Origin: Ulota crispa
Lineage: Eukaryota; Streptophyta; Bryopsida; Orthotrichales; Orthotrichaceae
NCBI GenBank assembly: GCA_963920765.1
Contig: OY987243.1
Span: 14,880,001 to 14,944,000, forward strand
Direction of reading: 5' to 3'
DNA: 64,000 nt
The notes under the pieces were generated by a model that was given only the letters and a program-made list of their open reading frames with translations, did no database searches and was not told the origin of the DNA. A program made the position numbers and the translations under genes. Within the stretch, counting starts at the first letter, position 1. Each line of letters begins with the position of its first letter. Positions 40,923 to 53,358 of this stretch are shown here, in pieces.

Positions 40923-42600
40923 AAGTCGCACACGCTTGCACATGCAGCCAACAAATACGCAACATTATGTGCTCTTAGATGTTTTGAGTTATTTGAATTC
41001 AAATTTGAGTTTTTAGGATTTTGAGCAAAAAATTATGGCTACTCTCAATTTCTGCAAGAGATTTTGTGTTGTTGTATTTATGTTTTTGAACATTGTCTCA
41101 AAAGTCGCTTGCACAAAGATATGTTATTTTCATTATTGTGCTTGATACTAATAATGTCATCTTACACAAATCCAAGAAACACATGAATTTACTAAGGGTG
41201 CTAGTTAGGTAGTTCAAAGTAATTTAGTTGGTATATTGTGGGTTCTAGTTTTTAACTAGTATCTCAAATAGTGTGACTCAAATCAAAATTTTAAAGATAT
41301 TTTTGAGCAAACACTTCATTCAGAGTATGTATGAAGAATGCCTTATTATTAACCCCTAAGTGCTCAGCCCAATTTGATGAAATTGGGGTGTAGGGAGACC
41401 TACAATTTTGATTCATTGTATCTCAATCATTTGGGTGATTCACAATAAGTAACCATTGAAGACAATGGGACACCTACTTAAGAAATGGTTGGCAAAGTTT
41501 GGGAGATTATGACATTTGATCAAACAACATGTGATGGCAAAATCTCATCTTCTTGCAAGTAGTTGCTAGTTGTTTATTTTTACTAAGTTCTAAAAGCTTT
41601 TAATTTACTTCAAATTTTGTTAGTAGCAAGATTAGATGTGAGTGCACACATGTAAATTAGTAAAGACAATACTTCTTTGGATGTTAAATTTTATGGCTTT
41701 GAATTGTTGTTATGCAAAAAATGATGACATCCAAGTTGGAGAGGGCTACCACTATAGAGGTTTGGAATATGTTTGAATCCTTGCCACTCAATCCCCGTCA
41801 CCACAAAGTACATGCAAGGAAGCTTGCAACAAGTATTGACCATTTGGGCGCTACTTGCCACCTTGCCCTATATGGTGTTCCACCCAATCAAGGCTCTCTA
41901 GGTGCTTGTACATTATTTGGCTTGCCTTGCCATTACTCCACTTGCATGAACCACTTGAGTGCCTTAATAATAATAGTGTATAGCAATGTCAAAAAATTAG
42001 ATATAGTACCCCACACAAGCTTTTGAAATCATGTGAGGATACTTTTAGTCCTTTGGGGCAATCAAGGGTTGAGATTGCGCCTCCAAGTTGCTACATGATG
42101 GATGACAAAAGATTGTGCCAGAACTCTTGTCAAGAGAACGCAAGCAAGAGCCATGCCACCCTTCACACTAATCAACAAGTCAAAACTTACCTATATTAGT
42201 GCAAAGGGGTCTTGCAACACTCAAAACTCTTGCACTAATAAAAATAACTTGTGTAGTACAACAAATCACTAGGGGTAGTCACGGCTTCTTGGAGAATGAA
42301 AAGAGAATGGAGATTGAGAAGTTGTGGAGAGAAAAGAAGAACCAATTGGAGCTTATTCTTTGTGAAGATGGTGTGACGTTTGTTTGTTTTGAAAAATGAG
42401 AACGGGGAATTATTATTTGCTTTCAAAAAATGCAGTGGTTACTACACTCTCCACCAATGGGAGCAATCAATCAACAATAAAAACAAGCATGAAAAGGTGA
42501 TGCATGGGTTGCAAGAGATGAAACTTCTCCTGCTAAACTTCTCACCACCCCATTCTTCACCTACATAGAAGAAGAATGGGACGGTGAGAAATTTCACACG
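40923..42600. other. Intergenic region with a worn coding-like stretch
   Basis: Up to 41348 it is AT-rich with nothing recognised. TTAACCCCTAAGTGCTCAGC at 41349 looks like one end of the TTAA family with no partner found. From about 41690 to 42570, plus-strand frames of 104, 66 and 62 codons follow one another in changing phase, with phrases such as EIEKLWREKKNQLELILCED and GELLFAFKKCSGYYTLHQWE. This looks like a decayed protein gene, perhaps a transposase, but I do not recognise the family. Confidence 0.4.
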
Positions 42601-43087
42601 CTAACAAAAACAGAAGCTCCGACAGCCAACAGCAAAGCAACACACTGACCTTCTCATTCTCCACAGGCAGGTAAGAAAGTGCTGCGGCTACCCCTACTGT
42701 GACTTAAATGGGTGCTTACAGCTGAAGAATAATCTTCCTCAAATAATTGTCAGTCAAGCTCCCGGGTTGAAGTTCCGTCGCCATGGCTACCCCAGCAAAT
42801 TTTCAAGTTATTGCTCACAATTGTCACTGCAAGGGTAAGGTATTTAATCAGGAATTGTATGTTCATTCAGGAATGTTATAGCCATTCACAAAGACAGTAC
42901 ACTTAGAATGGACTCTCGAAAGCCCTGAAGCTTTCCAAATTAAGCAAGTTTAGGATGAAGAAATTAGAATAAGTTATCAATGATATACATAGGCTGCAAC
43001 TACTAAGAAAATGTTGGAATGAAATATAAACTACAAAATTAGTCGCTTCTGCCATGATGCAGCATGCTGCACGTCGTACAGAAAACA
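42601..43087 (-). other. COG8 3' flank
   Basis: The composition is close to that of the gene. It probably includes the COG8 3' UTR. No separate gene seen. Confidence 0.4.
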
Positions 43088-46000
43088 CTACGATTCTAAT
43101 ACCTGAATGTCGGTACTGGGATTTAAATCAGGAGCCTGTTCCTGTCGTGGCTCGTCAACAACTACAGAGTTTTCTACCTCAACATCGTTCTCCAATAATG
43201 AACCTCCATGTCCATTTTCGGCAATATTACCATTACCATTCAAATCTTCACTTAACCCATTGAGAGCTTCGCTAGTCACCCCTGAAGGTGGTAGATTTAG
43301 ACGTGAATCACTGCGTTCCAAGGCACGACTTCCATTTCTGATCTCCTTCGAGTATGAAGTTTGTGTCGACACTAGCTTTCGGACACCTTCCAATACCTCA
43401 TTCGTTTGTATTAGTGCAGATCCCCCTGAACAGCACTTGCCAAAGCAGAGAGTACAATACGGGCAAACAACCTGCAAAATGAGTGAAATGTAAGAAATTA
43501 CTTGGTGACTGAGGCACGTGCTCCAATTATCAAAAGAAAAGGCAGGGATATTTGTGCAATGAAACAAATCAGATTATGATGCTGATCATCATTGTTAATG
43601 AAGAAGAGCTAATGATATAGTACCTCTATAAAAGCTCGACACATGGACAGAAACAAAGTTTTCTCACTGTCCTTCACGATGCGGGTTGCATTGTAACGTA
43701 AGAGAGAATTGGCCACACTTTGTAAAGCACACTGGAGTTCCAAAGCCAAGGTGGCTTTCAGGTTGATGGGAGCACAATGTCTCAATTCGTTCAGCGCGGC
43801 TAAAACACCTGAGAGACCAAATAGAAAAATATTAGTCGCTGTCTCTTAGAAAAGGACAGATTTTGGAGAAACTGAGGCTATTCACAGACTTCGGGTTATC
43901 TGATAATGAGCAAAGACACGTAGAAAGACCTCACGAAACAATTATACCCTCAACCATTCTAGCAAAAAGAAGCTGCATTGTGTCGCTACTAAGCTACAGA
44001 TATCAGAACTGAAGCATGGACAGCCAAAGGATGCTAGAATGAAATTTGACACACGATAGAAATAAGACCACAACATACCATTGACAAAGGCAGCCAGTGG
44101 AGGATGCTCCATTATAGAGTAAGGGGGAGCCACATCATCAAGAGAATGATCCAGGCTACTCGTTCCTCTACCAAGCGTCACAGGAGGGAGAGGAACCCAA
44201 CGATGTGAATCAAGGACATGCTGTCAGAGGTCAATCAGATGTGAGAAGAGTTGACTCACGATTAATTGCAGAATGTTACATGTATCTTCAATATATCCAT
44301 TGGATTGGAAGATGCTGAGACTTTGACAGATTTACGAAGTATCTCTACTAGGCATAATCTAAATTCCTACAAGCTTCTTTCAATGACGAAGAACACCATC
44401 ACAGAATTAAGGTACAATTACAATTCCCAAGACACCTTACCTCCAAAAAATTAGACAGACAACTTATACTCTGTAATTAGACAACCGCACTATCTCAGCA
44501 AGGATTAAATCGAAAGAGGTAAGAAGGAAAAGCTTAGAGCACCTGGAAGTTGTCGACAGTAACAGACATGTTGCGCATAAATAGGTCGTGCACAGAGCTG
44601 CACATCAACAGCAAGCAACTATAAGCTAGTGCCATACTACACATGAACTAAGGAGCCTAAAAAGAGACAACAAAATTGATATAATCCAGTTCTGAATAGC
44701 ATGAACAAATGCAAAATGTATTTGAGGCATCACACAAGACTGGCACATATCAAAGACATTGACTTTACTTACCTTTCAAAAAGTGGGGGAAGCAGGCCTC
44801 TGAAATCCAGACCAACGCGTCCAAGGCTCATTCCACAATACTGAAAGGACCGGAACATCACAATCAGATTTTCCCACTCCACTTTACTCCAACCTCCATG
44901 ACTGTTTGTGGTTCTGAGAAAGAAATTTCCTTATCAAGTCCAGGCTTGCTTCATTCTTGGATTCATAGAAACTGATGACAGAGACACTGATATGAGCGAT
45001 GGCAGACATCTGCGTTAGAACTCTTTACCATGCACTGATCCAAGATGATAGCCAGATTTGGTCCCTCAGTAATTTGAGGAAGAACGTCACGAAGCACAGT
45101 AAGGTGTGACGATATACGATGCATGGCCCAACTGTATAGAAGACCTCCATCAGTATTTTCCTCGTGACCAGAGGTGTCGTCAGAAAAAATGGCGCGATAC
45201 TGCATAACTACGTCAAACAAATGTACGCGATGGCAATCCGCCATCCTCTTCAAATACTCATATGGATTGCTTTGGTCTAGATCATCGATAATACCCACCA
45301 GCCATGCTTCTCTGCATCTCAAAAACTGTTGCAGACAAGTGGTCACGTCTTAGACTCCCTTGTGCAACGAACTTCATGAAGTCCCTGCCCTTACAGGTGA
45401 CCAGTGCTCAGCTAAGACAATAAAAAATCAGGAATGACAACATGACTTGTGTAGACATGAAGGTAATAAGAGTTGCCCAACGTTCATAGTCTGGCCTCTA
45501 CGCAGGAGTATCATATTAATTATTGCTCGTATGAGTGAAAACAAAAGGCACATATATGTTTAAATTCTTAGATATATAAAATATGCAAAGAAAACTATAC
45601 CTGTAGTCGAATTTCATGCTCATTAAATACAGCCAGTCGCCGCAAGTAGCCAATTACTCTCAAACATTCTGGCAGCTGCAAACAGTGATTTGAAACGTTA
45701 GAGAGAAAAAATAGTTGGTCTTTAGGAAGATGTGCCGAATGAGAGGTCATCACCAAATAACTCATTTGCAAGTCACAATACTTATCACATTGTCATTGTA
45801 GATATGCTGTACACATATGGGACCTCACCGGGATATTTGATCTCAGTCGTTGCAGAATTTGAGCAAGTAACGATTGAGTCGTATGCCTTACATCTGCCTC
45901 TAACGATTGGATTACAGGAAGCCTGCATCCCATCCCAGAGAAGTGCACACAAATTAGGTCACTGCAAAGTCCATTATGACTATAGAAAGTCAAGTGACAT

Positions 46001-47114
46001 AAATTAAAAGTATAATATTTACCTTGAATGCATCGTTGCCAGTTTTGAGACAAACGCTTCAAGATCAAGAGCTTCGTCATAGTTTCCATTTCGCACGCAT
46101 CTGCACGAGGGAGCGAATCAAAGAATTTTTTAAAATGCAACTTACTTCCAGATTTAGTAAAATTGACTATAACCTCCAAGAAGATTGCAATTTAACTCAA
46201 AAAGAATCTTTCCTATAATTTCATCGAGATAGCTCTTTATTGTTGAGAGACAATAGAATTGCTAAAGTGCTGTTACATATTTTAGATTGCATCCTTCAAA
46301 GCACTCACGTGTCCATAAGCTGTGGTATCTCCAGCAGATCCAGAAGCGAACTATGATTAGCAAGCAGAGTTCGATTCAGCTGTCGCTTCTCTAAAATCTG
46401 CTGTGCATCGTCCATGAAGTCATTGCAGCCGGTGATGAGCTTCGGAATTTCTGCAATCTTAACAGAAGAAAACAACAAAGCCTCAGGCACTGACTAGAAC
46501 ACACACTTCGATTTTAACGAATGAGTACAAATCAAAAAATGGTAAGAACTGCATGTCCACGTCTCTTTAAACACAGGTTCAGATAAATTGCACAATAATC
46601 CAAGAAAAAGACGCTTCTGAATACACAATACAACCCTAACTGAGACACCAGAACTGTCCCGTGAACAATTGGAGATTCCAAAGACACGATTGAAAAGAAA
46701 AGAAATAAATATTAAGTGTAAATGCAATGCAGCAGATATCGAATACTGTGCGTGAGACTTACCAAAGATTTCAAATGCTCGTCCACAGCTGTAATTTCAT
46801 GCGTTATATTCTGAACCGCATCTGCCGCACTGATGAAAGCTCGGTAATGCCCGACGGCAACTTCTTGCATCTGCCGTCGGATTCGTTCTCCATCTACTCG
46901 CAGAAGCTCAGGCTCCTGCAGATTGTGGTTACTATTTATTACAAAGGACTTAATCAACAGCCAGTGATCACGATCTGCACACCTAACGCATCAAACCCTT
47001 TACTAAACAGGAATTCGAAGGACTGTGTTTAAATGATTTGTTGAAGAAAAGCTTAGAATGGAAGTGAACCTGCTCAATGTCGTGCAAACTCAGGAGTGTG
47101 AGCGTTTCTCCCAT
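43088..47114 (-). CDS. COG8: Conserved oligomeric Golgi complex subunit 8, 12 exons
   Basis: COG8 belongs to lobe B of the COG tethering complex, which captures retrograde vesicles at the Golgi. Exons: 47070-47114, 46763-46915, 46309-46457, 46023-46100, 45829-45922, 45601-45675, 45029-45325, 44773-44840, 44543-44597, 44079-44220, 43624-43808, 43088-43471. All fit GT-AG and sum to 1725 nt, 574 aa. Diagnostic stretches are [124 protein letters not shown] and [12 protein letters not shown]. The C-terminal 80 residues are acidic and low-complexity, as in other plants. Exon 1 gives only 15 residues ([15 protein letters not shown]) and lacks the QPY.SELLSF stretch that precedes EPELL in flowering-plant COG8; the reason is not visible. 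Confidence 0.95.
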
Positions 47115-47400
47115 GGTGATCGCTGCTCCTGGAAACCCTCACGCACGCTCCCTGGAAGGCTGAGTGGCATTGAAACGCGATGCGGGGCTGGCGAGGAAGG
47201 CCTGAACTCTGTTCCCCGCACTGAAGTTCTGCGGAGCGAGGCTGAGCCGGGACTCGGGTCTTTGGACACGGGCCGGGCGTAAGTCGGGCATGGGTCGGGC
47301 ATGGGTCGGGCGTGGGCCGGGGCTGATCGAGCAGGTCCAGCTTGTACAGCCGGGGCCGGTGGCTTCCTTATTTTTTATACCGGAGTATCATTTTAGTTTT
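47115..47400 (-). promoter_or_regulatory. COG8 upstream region
   Basis: A GC-rich block next to the COG8 start codon. Minus- and plus-strand open frames of about 70 codons here are out of frame with COG8 and rich in R, S, P and G, consistent with a GC-rich leader or promoter. AT-rich DNA resumes near 47370. Confidence 0.4.
47276..47326. repeat. G-rich minisatellite, about 10-11 bp unit
   Basis: About four units of the type ATGGGTCGGGC in tandem, with G-runs of three on one strand. It lies about 160 bp upstream of the COG8 start codon, in the probable promoter, and could form a G-quadruplex. Confidence 0.75.
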
Positions 47401-47520
47401 TAGAGTAAATTTTTTTTGGTATTTCCTTATTCTGGTTTGGTGACTTTGGTCTACTTTGTGTATTGACTTTTTTGGAAGATTCATTTCAGATTTGTGTGGG
47501 CGAGCCTTCCATGTCTTATA

Positions 47521-47864
47521 AGGAAGGAGGCTCTAATTCGGCTCGCGATCTAAAATGGATCACCTCCCCAAATGTACTATTGAAATTGAATGTACTAGTG
47601 TTGTACATGTTGTATTTTATAGACTTCAACAATGTACAAGCAATTTACACTTGCGGAGGTAATGCATTTTAGAGTCCTATGCCATTTCAACTTCAAAATT
47701 TCATAACTAATTCCGCAAAGTTCCAAAAAACATGAAACAACTTGGGTTAAATGTCAATTCCTTTTGCCTTTAAAGGAAAATTTACTAAAACATATTTCAA
47801 GAAGCTTCACCTCCCCAAAATTAATTTTCAGCCCTTAGATGATCCATTCATGAGCCTCCTACCT
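47521..47864. mobile_element. TA-flanked MITE of the COR413-intron family (344 bp)
   Basis: It starts AGGAAGGAGGCTCTAATT and ends CATGAGCCTCCTACCT, with TA at 47519-47520 and 47865-47866. The subterminal CCCTTAGATGATCCATTCA is almost identical to the corresponding end of the element that forms the COR413 intron (18056-18875). The interior matches 22845-23176. Confidence 0.75.
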
Positions 47865-48212
47865 TACTGAGGTGGAGGCCCTTAACTTTCAAAAATACCA
47901 ACATACTTCGGGACAAAATGGATTTATGTTGGTCTTTTTAGATAATATTTGTGTTGAACTAATAATGTAAAAAACAAAAAAATGTCTTTTAACAATTCTC
48001 TTGTAGAGTTTTGAACTTCAAGAAAACACAGCACCTAAAACCAACACTTGTAATTTAGTTCAAATAATCAAAAAAAAAATTTGAAGATTTTAATACTAGT
48101 GAAAATTAGTGACAAAGCATGTGCTTCATATTGAATGACTCTATTGGATTAATGACTTAAAAATGATATTCACTGTTAAATGGCGTGTCAATATAATTGC
48201 TAAATACACCTT

Positions 48213-51134
48213 TCTAATAAACTATATAACAAAATACGATTCATGTTTTTGTTGATCCTTTCTACCTACCACGTCTACCTACTTGCCATGTCTTACCTAC
48301 CAAGTGAGATTGATGTGGGACATGTTGTCATCAATCATGTTGATGATTGTTACTCACACTCGCAGTGTGACATGTTGCTGAGTTGTTGATGATTGTCACT
48401 CACACTTGCAGCCAGAGAAAATTTTGTTGGCAAGAGAAAATTGTTGGAGCAAACGAGATTTGTAAATGCAACAAGGAAGACAGATAAACGTGGCAATCAT
48501 CGATGACGCTCACAGCGAGAGAAAATTTTGTTGGCAAGAGAAAATTGTTGCAACCAGCAAGAGATGTGCAAATGCAGCGGGTAAGACATATAAACGCCAG
48601 AATGCCGATGTTTTGGAAAAGAAGCCAGCTGTGAAGGGTGTCTCTACTGAAGTTGTCCTGTTTTGAAACATGGTATGTCTTTACAACAATTCCTCTTCTA
48701 TTTTTTGGTTGCCAATGCTTAGAGCCTAAACCCCCAATTGCAATTGATCATATTTTGAAGATTCTAATTTGGACAAAACCAAATTTTGCATCACCAACAC
48801 ACTTCTCCAATGATTCATTTGTCAATGCATGCACAATAAAATCCTTGGAAGAGCCTTAGTAGGAAGTTTGGTGTGTTTGTAAAGTACTAATTTTTTTTTT
48901 AAATGTCATTGGTGCAAAGTCTGCCTATAAAGGCACCAACATTGGTCCCTAGGGCAAGCATGCTGCTAACAAGCATGCTGCTAACAAGCATGCTGCTATT
49001 CTTTAGTATTGACCTTTTGCATGCGTAGAAGTGATTATACTTGTGGTCGCGGAATTAGGGTTTTGATTGTTTTGAGGATTGTTTCGGGAGATTGTTGAAG
49101 AGATTGTCTTATGGTGGCTATAAGTTTTAATCTCAATTGCGAGTTGTTGTTGTTGTTGTTGCAACTAAGGCTGCGAGGAACCACTGTGGTGATGCAAAGT
49201 CCAGAGTCGGCTACATGCCATCTGCATTGTAGCCATGGACCACTTGTCTGCCCAATAAGTTGTTGCTGCTCTCGCATGATTGTTGCTTTGCAAAAAATTG
49301 TTGTTGCTCTCTTGGCCAACCCCCGGCTTACCAGCTTTCGTTTTGAGCAACCTTACTAAAGAAGAGATTTCTGCTTTTCTCTTCAGGTCTTGAGAGGCAC
49401 CCAGTGCAGCATCAATAGCATCAAGATTCAAATCTTAGCTGGAATCGAGTCAGCAGATTTCCGCTCTTCTCCGTTGGACCTTTTTCACATCTTCAGTATA
49501 CAAAAATTACTTCTTCAAATCTATTTTGTGTTGTACACATGGTTCTTTGTTGCTGCAATGTTGACTTTCTTTAGCAGTTGGTTTGCACGATAGTAAACAA
49601 ATTATGATTGAGTTGCTTCTTTCAACAAGTACTTGCATATTGTTTTGTATCTCACCAAACAAGCGTGGAGCTACGCCACAGAATTAAAGCAAGCAAGTGG
49701 TAACACATCCTCATGAAGGCATATACACTTGATTCGCTGCTTAACTGAAGCCGCACACTAGGCGGATCTCTTTTCTCAGCTTTGCACCAGTAAAGCAGAT
49801 CCTCAAACAGCACTTCAGGCAGCTGTGAGTTAAACATTTGGACTGTTGATATGAAATTTTGCGATTGAATCAATTGTGTTGCATCTTCACTTCTATCCAT
49901 TTTAATCTCAAGAAAGAAATTCTGATGCACAATCAATTCAAAGATTTGTACTTTGCCATTTTCAACTGTAGAGCAAAAAATGTTGATTCAATAATAGCTG
50001 CAGACTTTTGAAACTGAGGCAAGTTTTCCATCTTTTTTTTCTTTTTTTTTCAAGGTTTTGTTGTTGTAGTTCTCATCTCTCTCCTTATGAAGAACCTTTG
50101 ATGTTGAGATTGATTTTGAGATATGTGGTGGAGAGAAGAACATGGAGTTGGTGTAGTTGAAGTAGCTCTTTCACCAACTCAACAACGGTGGGTATGTATT
50201 TACCAAGCCTGGGCCCAATCATAGATTCTAATGATGTGTGAATTCACATCTTTTTCTGTTAGACAACTGCCGTGAATAGAACAACTTATCTTTTGGGTTT
50301 GCAAATGTGTGTTGGGGTTGTTTGGGTTGTTTAGGGTTTTGTGAGCTTGGTGTGCAAGAAGTCCAACGTTAACATGAGCAAGAGGTGCTTTTCTTTATGC
50401 TCCTTATACAATGCAAAGGAACTCAGCCTCGAGCTTGGTGCTTTATTATGATATTTTTAAATTTTGGCATCAAGTTTAATGCTGATCTTGCCGATCTTGC
50501 TTTTTAAACATACTACAGCAAAAAGGGAGGAGGGAAGCACAAATTACATACTCAATGGGGAGAAAGTAATTGACTTTCATTTTAAGTTTAATTCTTTGTT
50601 TGTCTCATCTACTGGTAGCCAGAGATTAGAATAATCCGTAATGGTTTGATCTCTTAGAGATGAGCTAATTCTATATTACAACACTTTGAAGCTCTATTTG
50701 GCCTTTAGTTGTTTCCTCTTTTTTTTGAACATGCATTAATAAGCGGTGGCAGTGTCAGTGATGTGTAATTGGTAATGGCTTGCACAGGTGAGCTAGATCT
50801 GAAAGGCATTTCATGTTGTTTGGTTGAAAAGGTGTGCATTAGTTTCTCCTCACATTTGTGAACCTTTACTACTTTTGTTATTAGGCATGCTTCAATACTG
50901 TATTACATAGTGTCAAATACACTACAAAATGCCCTCTTGGTATTGTTTTATTAGAACCGGAGTATTGATTGTGTATATGGTGGTTGATGCAGACTGAAGT
51001 TTGGATCATAATATTTCACTTGTTGTGGCTCTACATCACAATAGTTGTGCGTGACAGGTGTATAACAAAGAGAAAACCGGGACAACCACCTGGCCCAAAG
51101 GGAAACACGTTGGAACGACGGGTAGCTCCACTAG
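48213..51134 (+). mobile_element. Probable larger Helitron (about 2.9 kb) with gene-like interior
   Basis: The start TCTAATAAACTATATAACAA, followed by CTTTCTACCTACCA and TTGCCATGTCT, parallels the Helitron at 38869. The end CGACGGGTAGCTCCACTAG followed by T parallels its 3' end. The base before the start is T instead of the usual A, which weakens the left boundary. Interior minus-strand frames at 49165-49431 (MNLDAIDAALGASQDLKRKAE...) and 49652-49936 (...TVQMFNSQLPEVLFEDLLYW...) have a protein-like composition and a possible 3' splice site (CTCTACAG near 49965). They may be captured host exons; I do not recognise the parent gene. Confidence 0.45.
48956..49000. repeat. 15-bp tandem repeat, three units
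   Basis: AAGCATGCTGCTAAC repeats three times with exact 15-bp period, the last unit truncated. It lies inside the probable Helitron. Confidence 0.9.
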
Positions 51135-51360
51135 TACATAATAATAAGCATTCAAATTATATGTCAAGTGATCCTCCTACAAATAGGCAAGTATAGTACA
51201 TGAGATGTGTGTCAATTTGCAATAACCTCATATCAAAGTCATTTTGGATTCACTTCCATGTAATTTTGATGTTTATACTCAAACTTGTATCTTAAAATTG
51301 AGTGTTATAATTGACAAATTGAGCTTGTATTGAAGACTTCAAATTTTAGGTCAATTCAAA

Positions 51361-51736
51361 TCTATCTATATTATCAAGCCTAGTGTGTCTGTCTCATGAT
51401 AAAATGTCTTAAAGTATAAGTGTCCCATGATATAATGATGTGTCATGCTATAATTCTCTATCAACACCACAAGTTCTAATAGAAAGGGTAGAAAGGAGAG
51501 GAAAAGACTCTCAAAGGATGAAACATGACAAAGGGAGAGGAAATGGGAAAAAGCCTTTGGAATGTTTCAAATTTGATATTTTGAAGCACTATAAGTTTGA
51601 AAATCTCTATAGCATTGGGTACCTTCATTTATCTTCATAAACCTTAAAAATTTCACTACATATAAAACTTAATTTTGTTTCAATTCTAAATTTCAAATGG
51701 ATGCCGTGCAAAGCATGGGCAAGGCACACTTGTCTA
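51361..51736 (+). mobile_element. Short Helitron-like element
   Basis: It begins TCTATCTATATTATCAAGCC after an A. It ends near GCCGTGCAAAGCATGGGCAA followed by GGCACACTTGTCTA, resembling the GC-rich hairpin close to plant Helitron 3' ends. The final CTRR tetramer reads CTAT, so the end is worn or shifted by a base or two. Confidence 0.5.
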
Positions 51737-51784
51737 TACTGAAGATGGAGTTGACATATCTACACACATGTATATGCATATATA

Positions 51785-51822
<38 letters not shown>

Positions 51823-53358
51823 ATGTACAGATCCCATTTCTTGTAAAACACATTCAAGTAGATTTGTTTGCTAACAAGTTGTAGTCTATATTACTTACCA
51901 ATCATTGGAGCTACTAGAATCACAAAGTGGAATGGAGCATGACTAATGATATTGGGTGGCACAAAGATACTTTGGTATTCTAACTCCAAATTTTGTGAGT
52001 GCACTTTGTGTTTAGCCATGTTTGAAATGAGAAAATTGGTCATGTAACATTTATTATTGGAAGAAACTGTGAGTTTGCTACTTCCAAAATATTGTTGTAG
52101 GCTTGTAGCTATACAGCTTTTTGATTTGAGCCTTTCTTTTCTTCACTCATTGGAATGGTTTCTTTCAAAACTTTAATTTTACTTCCTTGTATAAGACCAA
52201 GTTTAAACTCCAATCTTGGCTTCTTGGTGACTTCATATAATGATTTTGCAATTGTGTGGTTTGAAATGAAGTATGAGGACAGTGGTTTTATAGCATTAAA
52301 TTTCTCAAATTTCATGTTATATTTTTATTTGATATCATGACATTGAGTTTATTTGGAGAAATAATATGAATGTAACTATAGAATTATGATGCACAATCCA
52401 TATTTGATTCTAAGTGCATCTTGGTGTGCTTTATATTAATCAATCAGTAGTGAACGTTACATGTAAAATCATAAAACTGTACATCAGTAGTCAAGTTTAC
52501 TTATAAAATTATAAAATTGCACATCCAATTATGTATTTTAGCCCAATTATCACATGAATTGGCTACTTGTTTCCATGTGCATTTGCATGAAGTTATGGAT
52601 TTTAACGAAGCATAGTTGCCTAATTGCTACCCAAAAATAGCAAAAACATATCCCAACAGCTACAAAAATTGTACAAATAGCAACAAAGGCCACTAAAAAA
52701 CGCTTTCAGCATTGCCCAAACAATACGGAAAAAAGGAAACCCTTGCTTGCTATCAGGGTATAATATTTAACTACTCACACGTTACAAACTTATAGGTATT
52801 GCAAGAAATGTAATATGCACAAGTCAAGCACAAGTTAAAAGCCATGTTTGCACTTCATATTCATGTTAAGAGCAATGCTAGCAAAGTGAGTCTAATCCTA
52901 AGGAGTACCCTTTTAGACCCTTACTAATAACACTTGTTATACCAAGCGAGAGCATGCCGGACATAAGACCATTCACACATTTCAGCATTGGTGTACAGTA
53001 CAAAAATCCGGTAGACCAAAATGTAAATATAAATCGACCTCCAATTGGGCTCACCGATTAAACCAAAGTTTCCATGACACAAAATCTCACAAAAGTTTCC
53101 AGCTGTACAAAACAGAGAAGGGGCAGCAGGGTCGTAGTTCACTTCCAATAACCTTCTGAGAAAAATTACAAAGATGAGCATTACCGTCTACATGGTAGGT
53201 TAAAGTGATACAGGTAGGATTCTTATTATGGCAACTATATCTCGTAGGACCCTTGTAGCCTCTTCTGGCCACTTGACAACATTAGTGAGCAGACAGCTCA
53301 CTTACGAGAATCACACAGCAACTCAAATAAAGCTACAACTTAGAGCAGTAAATAACAG
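51737..53358. other. Intergenic DNA and MPC2 3' flank
   Basis: A TA microsatellite occupies about 51776-51820. The rest to about 52860 is AT-rich with no gene. The last 450 bp have gene-like composition and probably include the MPC2 3' UTR. Confidence 0.5.

Noticed and set aside
41349-41370. Second end for the TTAACCCCTAAG sequence
   Set aside because: No matching inverted end with TTAA was found within a few kilobases, so no element is drawn.
43088-47114. First impression that this Golgi gene is COG6
   Set aside because: The [21 protein letters not shown] and [10 protein letters not shown] stretches are those of COG8, not COG6.
51776-51820. TA-rich run as a possible origin or matrix attachment site
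   Set aside because: It is a simple TA microsatellite; nothing else supports a function.
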